The notes beneath the pieces are model-generated. The model did no database searches, had not been told where the DNA came from, and saw only the letters and a program-made list of their open reading frames with translations. Positions 52,401 to 64,000 of a stretch of 64,000 bases of DNA are shown one piece after another; the first letter of the stretch is position 1, and each line of letters begins with the position of its first letter. Made by a program: the position numbers and the translations under genes. The DNA is from Lutraria lutraria. Taxonomy: Eukaryota; Mollusca; Bivalvia; Venerida; Mactridae. The stretch is from NCBI GenBank assembly GCA_964023205.1, contig OZ026833.1, positions 33,506,830 to 33,570,829 on the forward strand. Direction: 5' to 3'.

Positions 52401-55400
52401 TAATATCAATTATATAGAGACTGAACATGTACGGTTACATATGTATGTAAGTCGGAGCGTGTGTTAAAGTAACAATTTGTTTTAATATCAATTATATAGA
52501 GACTGAACATGTACGGTTACATATGTATGTAAGTCGGAGCGTGTGTTAAAGTAACAATTTATTTTAATATCAATTATAAAGAGACTGAACATGTACGGTT
52601 ACGTATGTATGTAAGTCGGACACATGGTGAATCAGTATACATATAATTAGTTGAGTAAGTATAATAGTATGTTAGTGCATGTACATTGATGTGCTTGCAT
52701 TACCGAATTGCATTTATTTAAAAACTATCAGTCTGAGAATAGTGGAACCGACTAATCGCAGAACAATTCCAAATTGAATGAGGGAGACCAGGCACCGCAT
52801 TGAAATTGTGTTTCATATATTTGCGAACTTAACAAATTAAGAATGTAAGTAAGCATGTGCGGAGAGATCTGTCCCACTGATTTGGGGGCCGTCTTGTGTC
52901 AAACACCCCCTACGCCCCATGCTAGGTAGGAACTATATAAGCGTGGGTGTGTGAAAGAAGACGACTTCATTGAAATGGCATTCCTTCGTTTCACATTCTC
53001 AGATTGCATTCAGTCGAGTAGATTTAAACTTGGTAATATGCGATAATTTTTATCACACCCTGAAGGTAACGAACACGCATAAACATGCATCATCGATCGA
53101 CAAAGGGAAATAACCCACTTACGTATAGGAAACGCACCCGTCGAGCATATAGCACACCAAGGGAACTGGATGTTTTGGTCATATATCTATGTTTGTCTCT
53201 TATATTAATTTCTGCTATCGTAAAACTTGCCAAGTTTACAGTAATTTGAAACTACTCAAGCGAACACGTGCACAAACACCTTGATATATAAGTTCCGATT
53301 CTCGTCAGACAATGTGCCGCAATGGCGCAGTCGGTTAAAGCGTCGGACATTGAAAGCTTTCGAGACAGGCAGACTTTTTGTGGCGGGTTCGACGCCGGCC
53401 ACGGATCTTTTTTTTATTTTTATTTTTCGTTCGTTAGCGTTATACAGGCTTCAAAACATTCCGCAAACACTTGGCGTTTGTTTCTTGAAATTAAATTAAA
53501 TAGAAACAGTGTATTTTGTACGTTTTGCATTAATTAATATTCATTTCTGCAATAATAGCGATGTTAATCGCATTTCACGTGGGGTTACTGTAACGAAACC
53601 AGCCGTATGACTTTAGTTTGATATGTTGCGCTATGTACCAATCAAGGCTGCTGCATTGTGTTATCATTGCGTGTTGGGTTATTGTCGTTGGCGTCAATAT
53701 GCATATGGTACGTACGTATCTTACTGTGAATTTCATAAGCAGCGCGTGTGTTAAAGTAACAATTTGTTTTAATATCAATTATATAGAGACTGAACATGTA
53801 CGGTTACATATGTATGTAAGTCGGAGCGTGTGTTAAAGTAACAATTTGTTTTAATATCAATTATATAGAGACTGAACATGTACGGTTACATATGTATGTA
53901 AGTCGGAGCGTGTGTTAAAGTAACAATTTATTTTAATATCAATTATAAAGAGACTGAACATGTACGGTTACGTATGTATGTAAGTCGGACACATGGTGAA
54001 TCAGTATACATATAATTAGTTGAGTAAGTATAATAGTATGTTAGTGCATGTACATTGATGTGCTTGCATTACCGAATTGCATTTATTTAAAAACTATCAG
54101 TCTGAGAATAGTGGAACCGACTAATCGCAGAACAATTCCAAATTGAATGAGGGAGACCAGGCACCGCATTGAAATTGTGTTTCATATATTTGCGAACTTA
54201 ACAAATTAAGAATGTAAGTAAGCATGTGCGGAGAGATCTGTCCCACTGATTTGGGGGCCGTCTTGTGTCAAACACCCCCTACGCCCCATGCTAGGTAGGA
54301 ACTATATAAGCGTGGGTGTGTGAAAGAAGACGACTTCATTGAAATGGCATTCCTTCGTTTCACATTCTCAGATTGCATTCAGTCGAGTAGATTTAAACTT
54401 GGTAATATGCGATAATTTTTATCACACCCTGAAGGTAACGAACACGCATAAACATGCATCATCGATCGACAAAGGGAAATAACCCACTTACGTATAGGAA
54501 ACGCACCCGTCGAGCATATAGCACACCAAGGGAACTGGATGTTTTGGTCATATATCTATGTTTGTCTCTTATATTAATTTCTGCTATCGTAAAACTTGCC
54601 AAGTTTACAGTAATTTGAAACTACTCAAGCGAACACGTGCACAAACACCTTGATATATAAGTTCCGATTCTCGTCAGACAATGTGCCGCAATGGCGCAGT
54701 CGGTTAAAGCGTCGGACATTGAAAGCTTTCGAGACAGGCAGACTTTTTGTGGCGGGTTCGACGCCGGCCACGGATCTTTTTTTTATTTTTATTTTTCGTT
54801 CGTTAGCGTTATACAGGCTTCAAAACATTCCGCAAACACTTGGCGTTTGTTTCTTGAAATTAAATTAAATAGAAACAGTGTATTTTGTACGTTTTGCATT
54901 AATTAATATTCATTTCTGCAATAATAGCGATGTTAATCGCATTTCACGTGGGGTTACTGTAACGAAACCAGCCGTATGACTTTAGTTTGATATGTTGCGC
55001 TATGTACCAATCAAGGCTGCTGCATTGTGTTATCATTGCGTGTTGGGTTATTGTCGTTGGCGTCAATATGCATATGGTACGTACGTATCTTACTGTGAAT
55101 TTCATAAGCAGCGCGTGTGTTAAAGTAACAATTTGTTTTAATATCAATTATATAGAGACTGAACATGTACGGTTACATATGTATGTAAGTCGGAGCGTGT
55201 GTTAAAGTAACAATTTGTTTTAATATCAATTATATAGAGACTGAACATGTACGGTTACATATGTATGTAAGTCGGAGCGTGTGTTAAAGTAACAATTTAT
55301 TTTAATATCAATTATAAAGAGACTGAACATGTACGGTTACGTATGTATGTAAGTCGGACACATGGTGAATCAGTATACATATAATTAGTTGAGTAAGTAT

Positions 55401-58400
55401 AATAGTATGTTAGTGCATGTACATTGATGTGCTTGCATTACCGAATTGCATTTATTTAAAAACTATCAGTCTGAGAATAGTGGAACCGACTAATCGCAGA
55501 ACAATTCCAAATTGAATGAGGGAGACCAGGCACCGCATTGAAATTGTGTTTCATATATTTGCGAACTTAACAAATTAAGAATGTAAGTAAGCATGTGCGG
55601 AGAGATCTGTCCCACTGATTTGGGGGCCGTCTTGTGTCAAACACCCCCTACGCCCCATGCTAGGTAGGAACTATATAAGCGTGGGTGTGTGAAAGAAGAC
55701 GACTTCATTGAAATGGCATTCCTTCGTTTCACATTCTCAGATTGCATTCAGTCGAGTAGATTTAAACTTGGTAATATGCGATAATTTTTATCACACCCTG
55801 AAGGTAACGAACACGCATAAACATGCATCATCGATCGACAAAGGGAAATAACCCACTTACGTATAGGAAACGCACCCGTCGAGCATATAGCACACCAAGG
55901 GAACTGGATGTTTTGGTCATATATCTATGTTTGTCTCTTATATTAATTTCTGCTATCGTAAAACTTGCCAAGTTTACAGTAATTTGAAACTACTCAAGCG
56001 AACACGTGCACAAACACCTTGATATATAAGTTCCGATTCTCGTCAGACAATGTGCCGCAATGGCGCAGTCGGTTAAAGCGTCGGACATTGAAAGCTTTCG
56101 AGACAGGCAGACTTTTTGTGGCGGGTTCGACGCCGGCCACGGATCTTTTTTTTATTTTTATTTTTCGTTCGTTAGCGTTATACAGGCTTCAAAACATTCC
56201 GCAAACACTTGGCGTTTGTTTCTTGAAATTAAATTAAATAGAAACAGTGTATTTTGTACGTTTTGCATTAATTAATATTCATTTCTGCAATAATAGCGAT
56301 GTTAATCGCATTTCACGTGGGGTTACTGTAACGAAACCAGCCGTATGACTTTAGTTTGATATGTTGCGCTATGTACCAATCAAGGCTGCTGCATTGTGTT
56401 ATCATTGCGTGTTGGGTTATTGTCGTTGGCGTCAATATGCATATGGTACGTACGTATCTTACTGTGAATTTCATAAGCAGCGCGTGTGTTAAAGTAACAA
56501 TTTGTTTTAATATCAATTATATAGAGACTGAACATGTACGGTTACATATGTATGTAAGTCGGAGCGTGTGTTAAAGTAACAATTTGTTTTAATATCAATT
56601 ATATAGAGACTGAACATGTACGGTTACATATGTATGTAAGTCGGAGCGTGTGTTAAAGTAACAATTTATTTTAATATCAATTATAAAGAGACTGAACATG
56701 TACGGTTACGTATGTATGTAAGTCGGACACATGGTGAATCAGTATACATATAATTAGTTGAGTAAGTATAATAGTATGTTAGTGCATGTACATTGATGTG
56801 CTTGCATTACCGAATTGCATTTATTTAAAAACTATCAGTCTGAGAATAGTGGAACCGACTAATCGCAGAACAATTCCAAATTGAATGAGGGAGACCAGGC
56901 ACCGCATTGAAATTGTGTTTCATATATTTGCGAACTTAACAAATTAAGAATGTAAGTAAGCATGTGCGGAGAGATCTGTCCCACTGATTTGGGGGCCGTC
57001 TTGTGTCAAACACCCCCTACGCCCCATGCTAGGTAGGAACTATATAAGCGTGGGTGTGTGAAAGAAGACGACTTCATTGAAATGGCATTCCTTCGTTTCA
57101 CATTCTCAGATTGCATTCAGTCGAGTAGATTTAAACTTGGTAATATGCGATAATTTTTATCACACCCTGAAGGTAACGAACACGCATAAACATGCATCAT
57201 CGATCGACAAAGGGAAATAACCCACTTACGTATAGGAAACGCACCCGTCGAGCATATAGCACACCAAGGGAACTGGATGTTTTGGTCATATATCTATGTT
57301 TGTCTCTTATATTAATTTCTGCTATCGTAAAACTTGCCAAGTTTACAGTAATTTGAAACTACTCAAGCGAACACGTGCACAAACACCTTGATATATAAGT
57401 TCCGATTCTCGTCAGACAATGTGCCGCAATGGCGCAGTCGGTTAAAGCGTCGGACATTGAAAGCTTTCGAGACAGGCAGACTTTTTGTGGCGGGTTCGAC
57501 GCCGGCCACGGATCTTTTTTTTATTTTTATTTTTCGTTCGTTAGCGTTATACAGGCTTCAAAACATTCCGCAAACACTTGGCGTTTGTTTCTTGAAATTA
57601 AATTAAATAGAAACAGTGTATTTTGTACGTTTTGCATTAATTAATATTCATTTCTGCAATAATAGCGATGTTAATCGCATTTCACGTGGGGTTACTGTAA
57701 CGAAACCAGCCGTATGACTTTAGTTTGATATGTTGCGCTATGTACCAATCAAGGCTGCTGCATTGTGTTATCATTGCGTGTTGGGTTATTGTCGTTGGCG
57801 TCAATATGCATATGGTACGTACGTATCTTACTGTGAATTTCATAAGCAGCGCGTGTGTTAAAGTAACAATTTGTTTTAATATCAATTATATAGAGACTGA
57901 ACATGTACGGTTACATATGTATGTAAGTCGGAGCGTGTGTTAAAGTAACAATTTGTTTTAATATCAATTATATAGAGACTGAACATGTACGGTTACATAT
58001 GTATGTAAGTCGGAGCGTGTGTTAAAGTAACAATTTATTTTAATATCAATTATAAAGAGACTGAACATGTACGGTTACGTATGTATGTAAGTCGGACACA
58101 TGGTGAATCAGTATACATATAATTAGTTGAGTAAGTATAATAGTATGTTAGTGCATGTACATTGATGTGCTTGCATTACCGAATTGCATTTATTTAAAAA
58201 CTATCAGTCTGAGAATAGTGGAACCGACTAATCGCAGAACAATTCCAAATTGAATGAGGGAGACCAGGCACCGCATTGAAATTGTGTTTCATATATTTGC
58301 GAACTTAACAAATTAAGAATGTAAGTAAGCATGTGCGGAGAGATCTGTCCCACTGATTTGGGGGCCGTCTTGTGTCAAACACCCCCTACGCCCCATGCTA

Positions 58401-61400
58401 GGTAGGAACTATATAAGCGTGGGTGTGTGAAAGAAGACGACTTCATTGAAATGGCATTCCTTCGTTTCACATTCTCAGATTGCATTCAGTCGAGTAGATT
58501 TAAACTTGGTAATATTCGATAATTTTTATCACACCCTGAAGGTAACGAACACGCATAAACATGCATCATCGATCGACAAAGGGAAATAACCCACTTACGT
58601 ATAGGAAACGCACCCGTCGAGCATATAGCACACCAAGGGAACTGGATGTTTTGGTCATATATCTATGTTTGTCTCTTATATTAATTTCTGCTATCGTAAA
58701 ACTTGCCAAGTTTACAGTAATTTGAAACTACTCAAGCGAACACGTGCACAAACACCTTGATATATAAGTTCCGATTCTCGTCAGACAATGTGCCGCAATG
58801 GCGCAGTCGGTTAAAGCGTCGGACATTGAAAGCTTTCGAGACAGGCAGACTTTTTGTGGCGGGTTCGACGCCGGCCACGGATCTTTTTTTTATTTTTATT
58901 TTTCGTTCGTTAGCGTTATACAGGCTTCAAAACATTCCGCAAACACTTGGCGTTTGTTTCTTGAAATTAAATTAAATAGAAACAGTGTATTTTGTACGTT
59001 TTGCATTAATTAATATTCATTTCTGCAATAATAGCGATGTTAATCGCATTTCACGTGGGGTTACTGTAACGAAACCAGCCGTATGACTTTAGTTTGATAT
59101 GTTGCGCTATGTACCAATCAAGGCTGCTGCATTGTGTTATCATTGCGTGTTGGGTTATTGTCGTTGGCGTCAATATGCATATGGTACGTACGTATCTTAC
59201 TGTGAATTTCATAAGCAGCGCGTGTGTTAAAGTAACAATTTGTTTTAATATCAATTATATAGAGACTGAACATGTACGGTTACATATGTATGTAAGTCGG
59301 AGCGTGTGTTAAAGTAACAATTTGTTTTAATATCAATTATATAGAGACTGAACATGTACGGTTACATATGTATGTAAGTCGGAGCGTGTGTTAAAGTAAC
59401 AATTTATTTTAATATCAATTATAAAGAGACTGAACATGTACGGTTACGTATGTATGTAAGTCGGACACATGGTGAATCAGTATACATATAATTAGTTGAG
59501 TAAGTATAATAGTATGTTAGTGCATGTACATTGATGTGCTTGCATTACCGAATTGCATTTATTTAAAAACTATCAGTCTGAGAATAGTGGAACCGACTAA
59601 TCGCAGAACAATTCCAAATTGAATGAGGGAGACCAGGCACCGCATTGAAATTGTGTTTCATATATTTGCGAACTTAACAAATTAAGAATGTAAGTAAGCA
59701 TGTGCGGAGAGATCTGTCCCACTGATTTGGGGGCCGTCTTGTGTCAAACACCCCCTACGCCCCATGCTAGGTAGGAACTATATAAGCGTGGGTGTGTGAA
59801 AGAAGACGACTTCATTGAAATGGCATTCCTTCGTTTCACATTCTCAGATTGCATTCAGTCGAGTAGATTTAAACTTGGTAATATGCGATAATTTTTATCA
59901 CACCCTGAAGGTAACGAACACGCATAAACATGCATCATCGATCGACAAAGGGAAATAACCCACTTACGTATAGGAAACGCACCCGTCGAGCATATAGCAC
60001 ACCAAGGGAACTGGATGTTTTGGTCATATATCTATGTTTGTCTCTTATATTAATTTCTGCTATCGTAAAACTTGCCAAGTTTACAGTAATTTGAAACTAC
60101 TCAAGCGAACACGTGCACAAACACCTTGATATATAAGTTCCGATTCTCGTCAGACAATGTGCCGCAATGGCGCAGTCGGTTAAAGCGTCGGACATTGAAA
60201 GCTTTCGAGACAGGCAGACTTTTTGTGGCGGGTTCGACGCCGGCCACGGATCTTTTTTTTATTTTTATTTTTCGTTCGTTAGCGTTATACAGGCTTCAAA
60301 ACATTCCGCAAACACTTGGCGTTTGTTTCTTGAAATTAAATTAAATAGAAACAGTGTATTTTGTACGTTTTGCATTAATTAATATTCATTTCTGCAATAA
60401 TAGCGATGTTAATCGCATTTCACGTGGGGTTACTGTAACGAAACCAGCCGTATGACTTTAGTTTGATATGTTGCGCTATGTACCAATCAAGGCTGCTGCA
60501 TTGTGTTATCATTGCGTGTTGGGTTATTGTCGTTGGCGTCAATATGCATATGGTACGTACGTATCTTACTGTGAATTTCATAAGCAGCGCGTGTGTTAAA
60601 GTAACAATTTGTTTTAATATCAATTATATAGAGACTGAACATGTACGGTTACATATGTATGTAAGTCGGAGCGTGTGTTAAAGTAACAATTTGTTTTAAT
60701 ATCAATTATATAGAGACTGAACATGTACGGTTACATATGTATGTAAGTCGGAGCGTGTGTTAAAGTAACAATTTATTTTAATATCAATTATAAAGAGACT
60801 GAACATGTACGGTTACGTATGTATGTAAGTCGGACACATGGTGAATCAGTATACATATAATTAGTTGAGTAAGTATAATAGTATGTTAGTGCATGTACAT
60901 TGATGTGCTTGCATTACCGAATTGCATTTATTTAAAAACTATCAGTCTGAGAATAGTGGAACCGACTAATCGCAGAACAATTCCAAATTGAATGAGGGAG
61001 ACCAGGCACCGCATTGAAATTGTGTTTCATATATTTGCGAACTTAACAAATTAAGAATGTAAGTAAGCATGTGCGGAGAGATCTGTCCCACTGATTTGGG
61101 GGCCGTCTTGTGTCAAACACCCCCTACGCCCCATGCTAGGTAGGAACTATATAAGCGTGGGTGTGTGAAAGAAGACGACTTCATTGAAATGGCATTCCTT
61201 CGTTTCACATTCTCAGATTGCATTCAGTCGAGTAGATTTAAACTTGGTAATATGCGATAATTTTTATCACACCCTGAAGGTAACGAACACGCATAAACAT
61301 GCATCATCGATCGACAAAGGGAAATAACCCACTTACGTATAGGAAACGCACCCGTCGAGCATATAGCACACCAAGGGAACTGGATGTTTTGGTCATATAT

Positions 61401-64000
61401 CTATGTTTGTCTCTTATATTAATTTCTGCTATCGTAAAACTTGCCAAGTTTACAGTAATTTGAAACTACTCAAGCGAACACGTGCACAAACACCTTGATA
61501 TATAAGTTCCGATTCTCGTCAGACAATGTGCCGCAATGGCGCAGTCGGTTAAAGCGTCGGACATTGAAAGCTTTCGAGACAGGCAGACTTTTTGTGGCGG
61601 GTTCGACGCCGGCCACGGATCTTTTTTTTATTTTTATTTTTCGTTCGTTAGCGTTATACAGGCTTCAAAACATTCCGCAAACACTTGGCGTTTGTTTCTT
61701 GAAATTAAATTAAATAGAAACAGTGTATTTTGTACGTTTTGCATTAATTAATATTCATTTCTGCAATAATAGCGATGTTAATCGCATTTCACGTGGGGTT
61801 ACTGTAACGAAACCAGCCGTATGACTTTAGTTTGATATGTTGCGCTATGTACCAATCAAGGCTGCTGCATTGTGTTATCATTGCGTGTTGGGTTATTGTC
61901 GTTGGCGTCAATATGCATATGGTACGTACGTATCTTACTGTGAATTTCATAAGCAGCGCGTGTGTTAAAGTAACAATTTGTTTTAATATCAATTATATAG
62001 AGACTGAACATGTACGGTTACATATGTATGTAAGTCGGAGCGTGTGTTAAAGTAACAATTTGTTTTAATATCAATTATATAGAGACTGAACATGTACGGT
62101 TACATATGTATGTAAGTCGGAGCGTGTGTTAAAGTAACAATTTATTTTAATATCAATTATAAAGAGACTGAACATGTACGGTTACGTATGTATGTAAGTC
62201 GGACACATGGTGAATCAGTATACATATAATTAGTTGAGTAAGTATAATAGTATGTTAGTGCATGTACATTGATGTGCTTGCATTACCGAATTGCATTTAT
62301 TTAAAAACTATCAGTCTGAGAATAGTGGAACCGACTAATCGCAGAACAATTCCAAATTGAATGAGGGAGACCAGGCACCGCATTGAAATTGTGTTTCATA
62401 TATTTGCGAACTTAACAAATTAAGAATGTAAGTAAGCATGTGCGGAGAGATCTGTCCCACTGATTTGGGGGCCGTCTTGTGTCAAACACCCCCTACGCCC
62501 CATGCTAGGTAGGAACTATATAAGCGTGGGTGTGTGAAAGAAGACGACTTCATTGAAATGGCATTCCTTCGTTTCACATTCTCAGATTGCATTCAGTCGA
62601 GTAGATTTAAACTTGGTAATATGCGATAATTTTTATCACACCCTGAAGGTTACGAACACGCATAAACATGCATCATCGATCGACAAAGGGAAATAACCCA
62701 CTTACGTATAGGAAACGCACCAGTCGAGCATATAGCACACCAAGGGAACTGGATGTTTTGGTCATATATCTATGTTTGTCTCTTATATTAATTTCTGCTA
62801 TCGTAAAACTTGCCAAGTTTACAGTAATTTGAAACTACTCAAGCGAACACGTGCACAAACACCTTGATATATAAGTTCCGATTCTCGTCAGACAATGTGC
62901 CGCAATGGCGCAGTCGGTTAAAGCGTCGGACATTGAAAGCTTTCGAGACAGGCAGACTTTTTGTGGCGGGTTCGACGCCGGCCACGGATCTTTTTTTTAT
63001 TTTTATTTTTCGTTCGTTAGCGTTATACAGGCTTCAAAACATTCCGCAAACACTTGGCGTTTGTTTCTTGAAATTAAATTAAATAGAAACAGTGTATTTT
63101 GTACGTTTTGCATTAATTAATATTCATTTCTGCAATAATAGCGATGTTAATCGCATTTCACGTGGGGTTACTGTAACGAAACCAGCCGTATGACTTTAGT
63201 TTGATATGTTGCGCTATGTACCAATCAAGGCTGCTGCATTGTGTTATCATTGCGTGTTGGGTTATTGTCGTTGGCGTCAATATGCATATGGTACGTACGT
63301 ATCTTACTGTGAATTTCATAAGCAGCGCGTGTGTTAAAGTAACAATTTGTTTTAATATCAATTATATAGAGACTGAACATGTACGGTTACATATGTATGT
63401 AAGTCGGAGCGTGTGTTAAAGTAACAATTTGTTTTAATATCAATTATATAGAGACTGAACATGTACGGTTACATATGTATGTAAGTCGGAGCGTGTGTTA
63501 AAGTAACAATTTATTTTAATATCAATTATAAAGAGACTGAACATGTACGGTTACGTATGTATGTAAGTCGGACACATGGTGAATCAGTATACATATAATT
63601 AGTTGAGTAAGTATAATAGTATGTTAGTGCATGTACATTGATGTGCTTGCATTACCGAATTGCATTTATTTAAAAACTATCAGTCTGAGAATAGTGGAAC
63701 CGACTAATCGCAGAACAATTCCAAATTGAATGAGGGAGACCAGGCACCGCATTGAAATTGTGTTTCATATATTTGCGAACTTAACAAATTAAGAATGTAA
63801 GTAAGCATGTGCGGAGAGATCTGTCCCACTGATTTGGGGGCCGTCTTGTGTCAAACACCCCCTACGCCCCATGCTAGGTAGGAACTATATAAGCGTGGGT
63901 GTGTGAAAGAAGACGACTTCATTGAAATGGCATTCCTTCGTTTCACATTCTCAGATTGCATTCAGTCGAGTAGATTTAAACTTGGTAATATGCGATAATT

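Larger units (their letters stand above)
1..64000 (+). repeat. Tandem satellite array, 1369-bp unit, 46.75 copies
   Basis: Every landmark recurs at exactly 1369-base spacing. For example, the box A start is at 1301, 2670, 4039 and so on to 62906, and the T8 run is at 17, 1386, 2755 and so on. All copies point the same way, with no gap, inversion or insertion. The spacing never drifts over 46 periods, so there is no net indel. By reading I found only ten substitutions. The array starts before base 1 (inside box B of a unit) and runs past base 64000 (unit position 1026), so neither edge is visible. The unit is AT-rich with many CpG dinucleotides. It carries a tRNA-derived element, an internal 82-bp minisatellite and two TATA octamers, but no recognisable protein gene. 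A centromeric, heterochromatic or small-RNA-gene array are all possible; the sequence alone does not decide between them. Confidence 0.98.

Noticed and set aside
1..64000. CRISPR array
   Set aside because: The repeat is 1369 bp with no unique spacers; the 82-bp minisatellite copies abut directly without spacers.
1..64000. 5S rRNA, histone or spliceosomal snRNA tandem cluster
   Set aside because: I read the unit on both strands for 5S, U1, U2, U4, U5 and U6 starts and for histone frames and found none.

Overview
The whole window is one head-to-tail tandem array. A unit of exactly 1369 bp repeats from the first base to the last: 46 full copies plus 1026 bases of a 47th, all in the same orientation. 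I see no break, inversion, inserted element or unique flank. Any position p in the reference unit (1-1369) recurs at p + 1369k. The unit holds no recognisable protein gene, rRNA or complete tRNA. The short open frames in it repeat only because the unit repeats.

The organism is most likely a eukaryote, probably an invertebrate. This is inferred from the long satellite-like array, an RNA polymerase III-type tRNA-derived element with split internal promoter and T-run terminator, TATA-box octamers, no bacterial gene density, and abundant CpG (unlike vertebrate bulk DNA). tRNA-derived elements of this general kind occur in mollusc and other invertebrate genomes, but I cannot name the species or the repeat family.

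Reference unit layout: 1-15 tail of a tRNA-like element whose body lies in the previous unit; 17-36 T-rich tract; 37-352 AT-rich spacer rich in short dyad symmetries and one CACGTG; 353-598 three tandem copies of an 82-bp minisatellite; 599-840 featureless spacer; 841-900 a G-tract and C-tracts; 912-1032 a TATA octamer followed by initiator-like sequence, a tiny open frame and a short palindrome; 1033-1262 spacer with a second CACGTG; 1263-1270 a second, identical TATA octamer; 1294-1384 the tRNA-like element with perfect box A and box B; 1386-1405 the T-rich tract that would end its transcript.

The central observation is that each unit carries a compact Pol III-like cassette: TATA 31 bp upstream, box A, box B, T8. 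The tRNA body itself is decayed: it has no acceptor stem, a weak anticodon stem, a G-G mismatch in the T stem and an internal T5. The array is therefore either a satellite that captured a tRNA-derived SINE or tRNA pseudogene, or a tandem bank of a small noncoding RNA gene. Homogeneity is extreme. I found ten base substitutions in 64 kb, no indels, and one variant shared by two units exactly two periods apart. This means very recent amplification, strong homogenisation, or assembly from a consensus.
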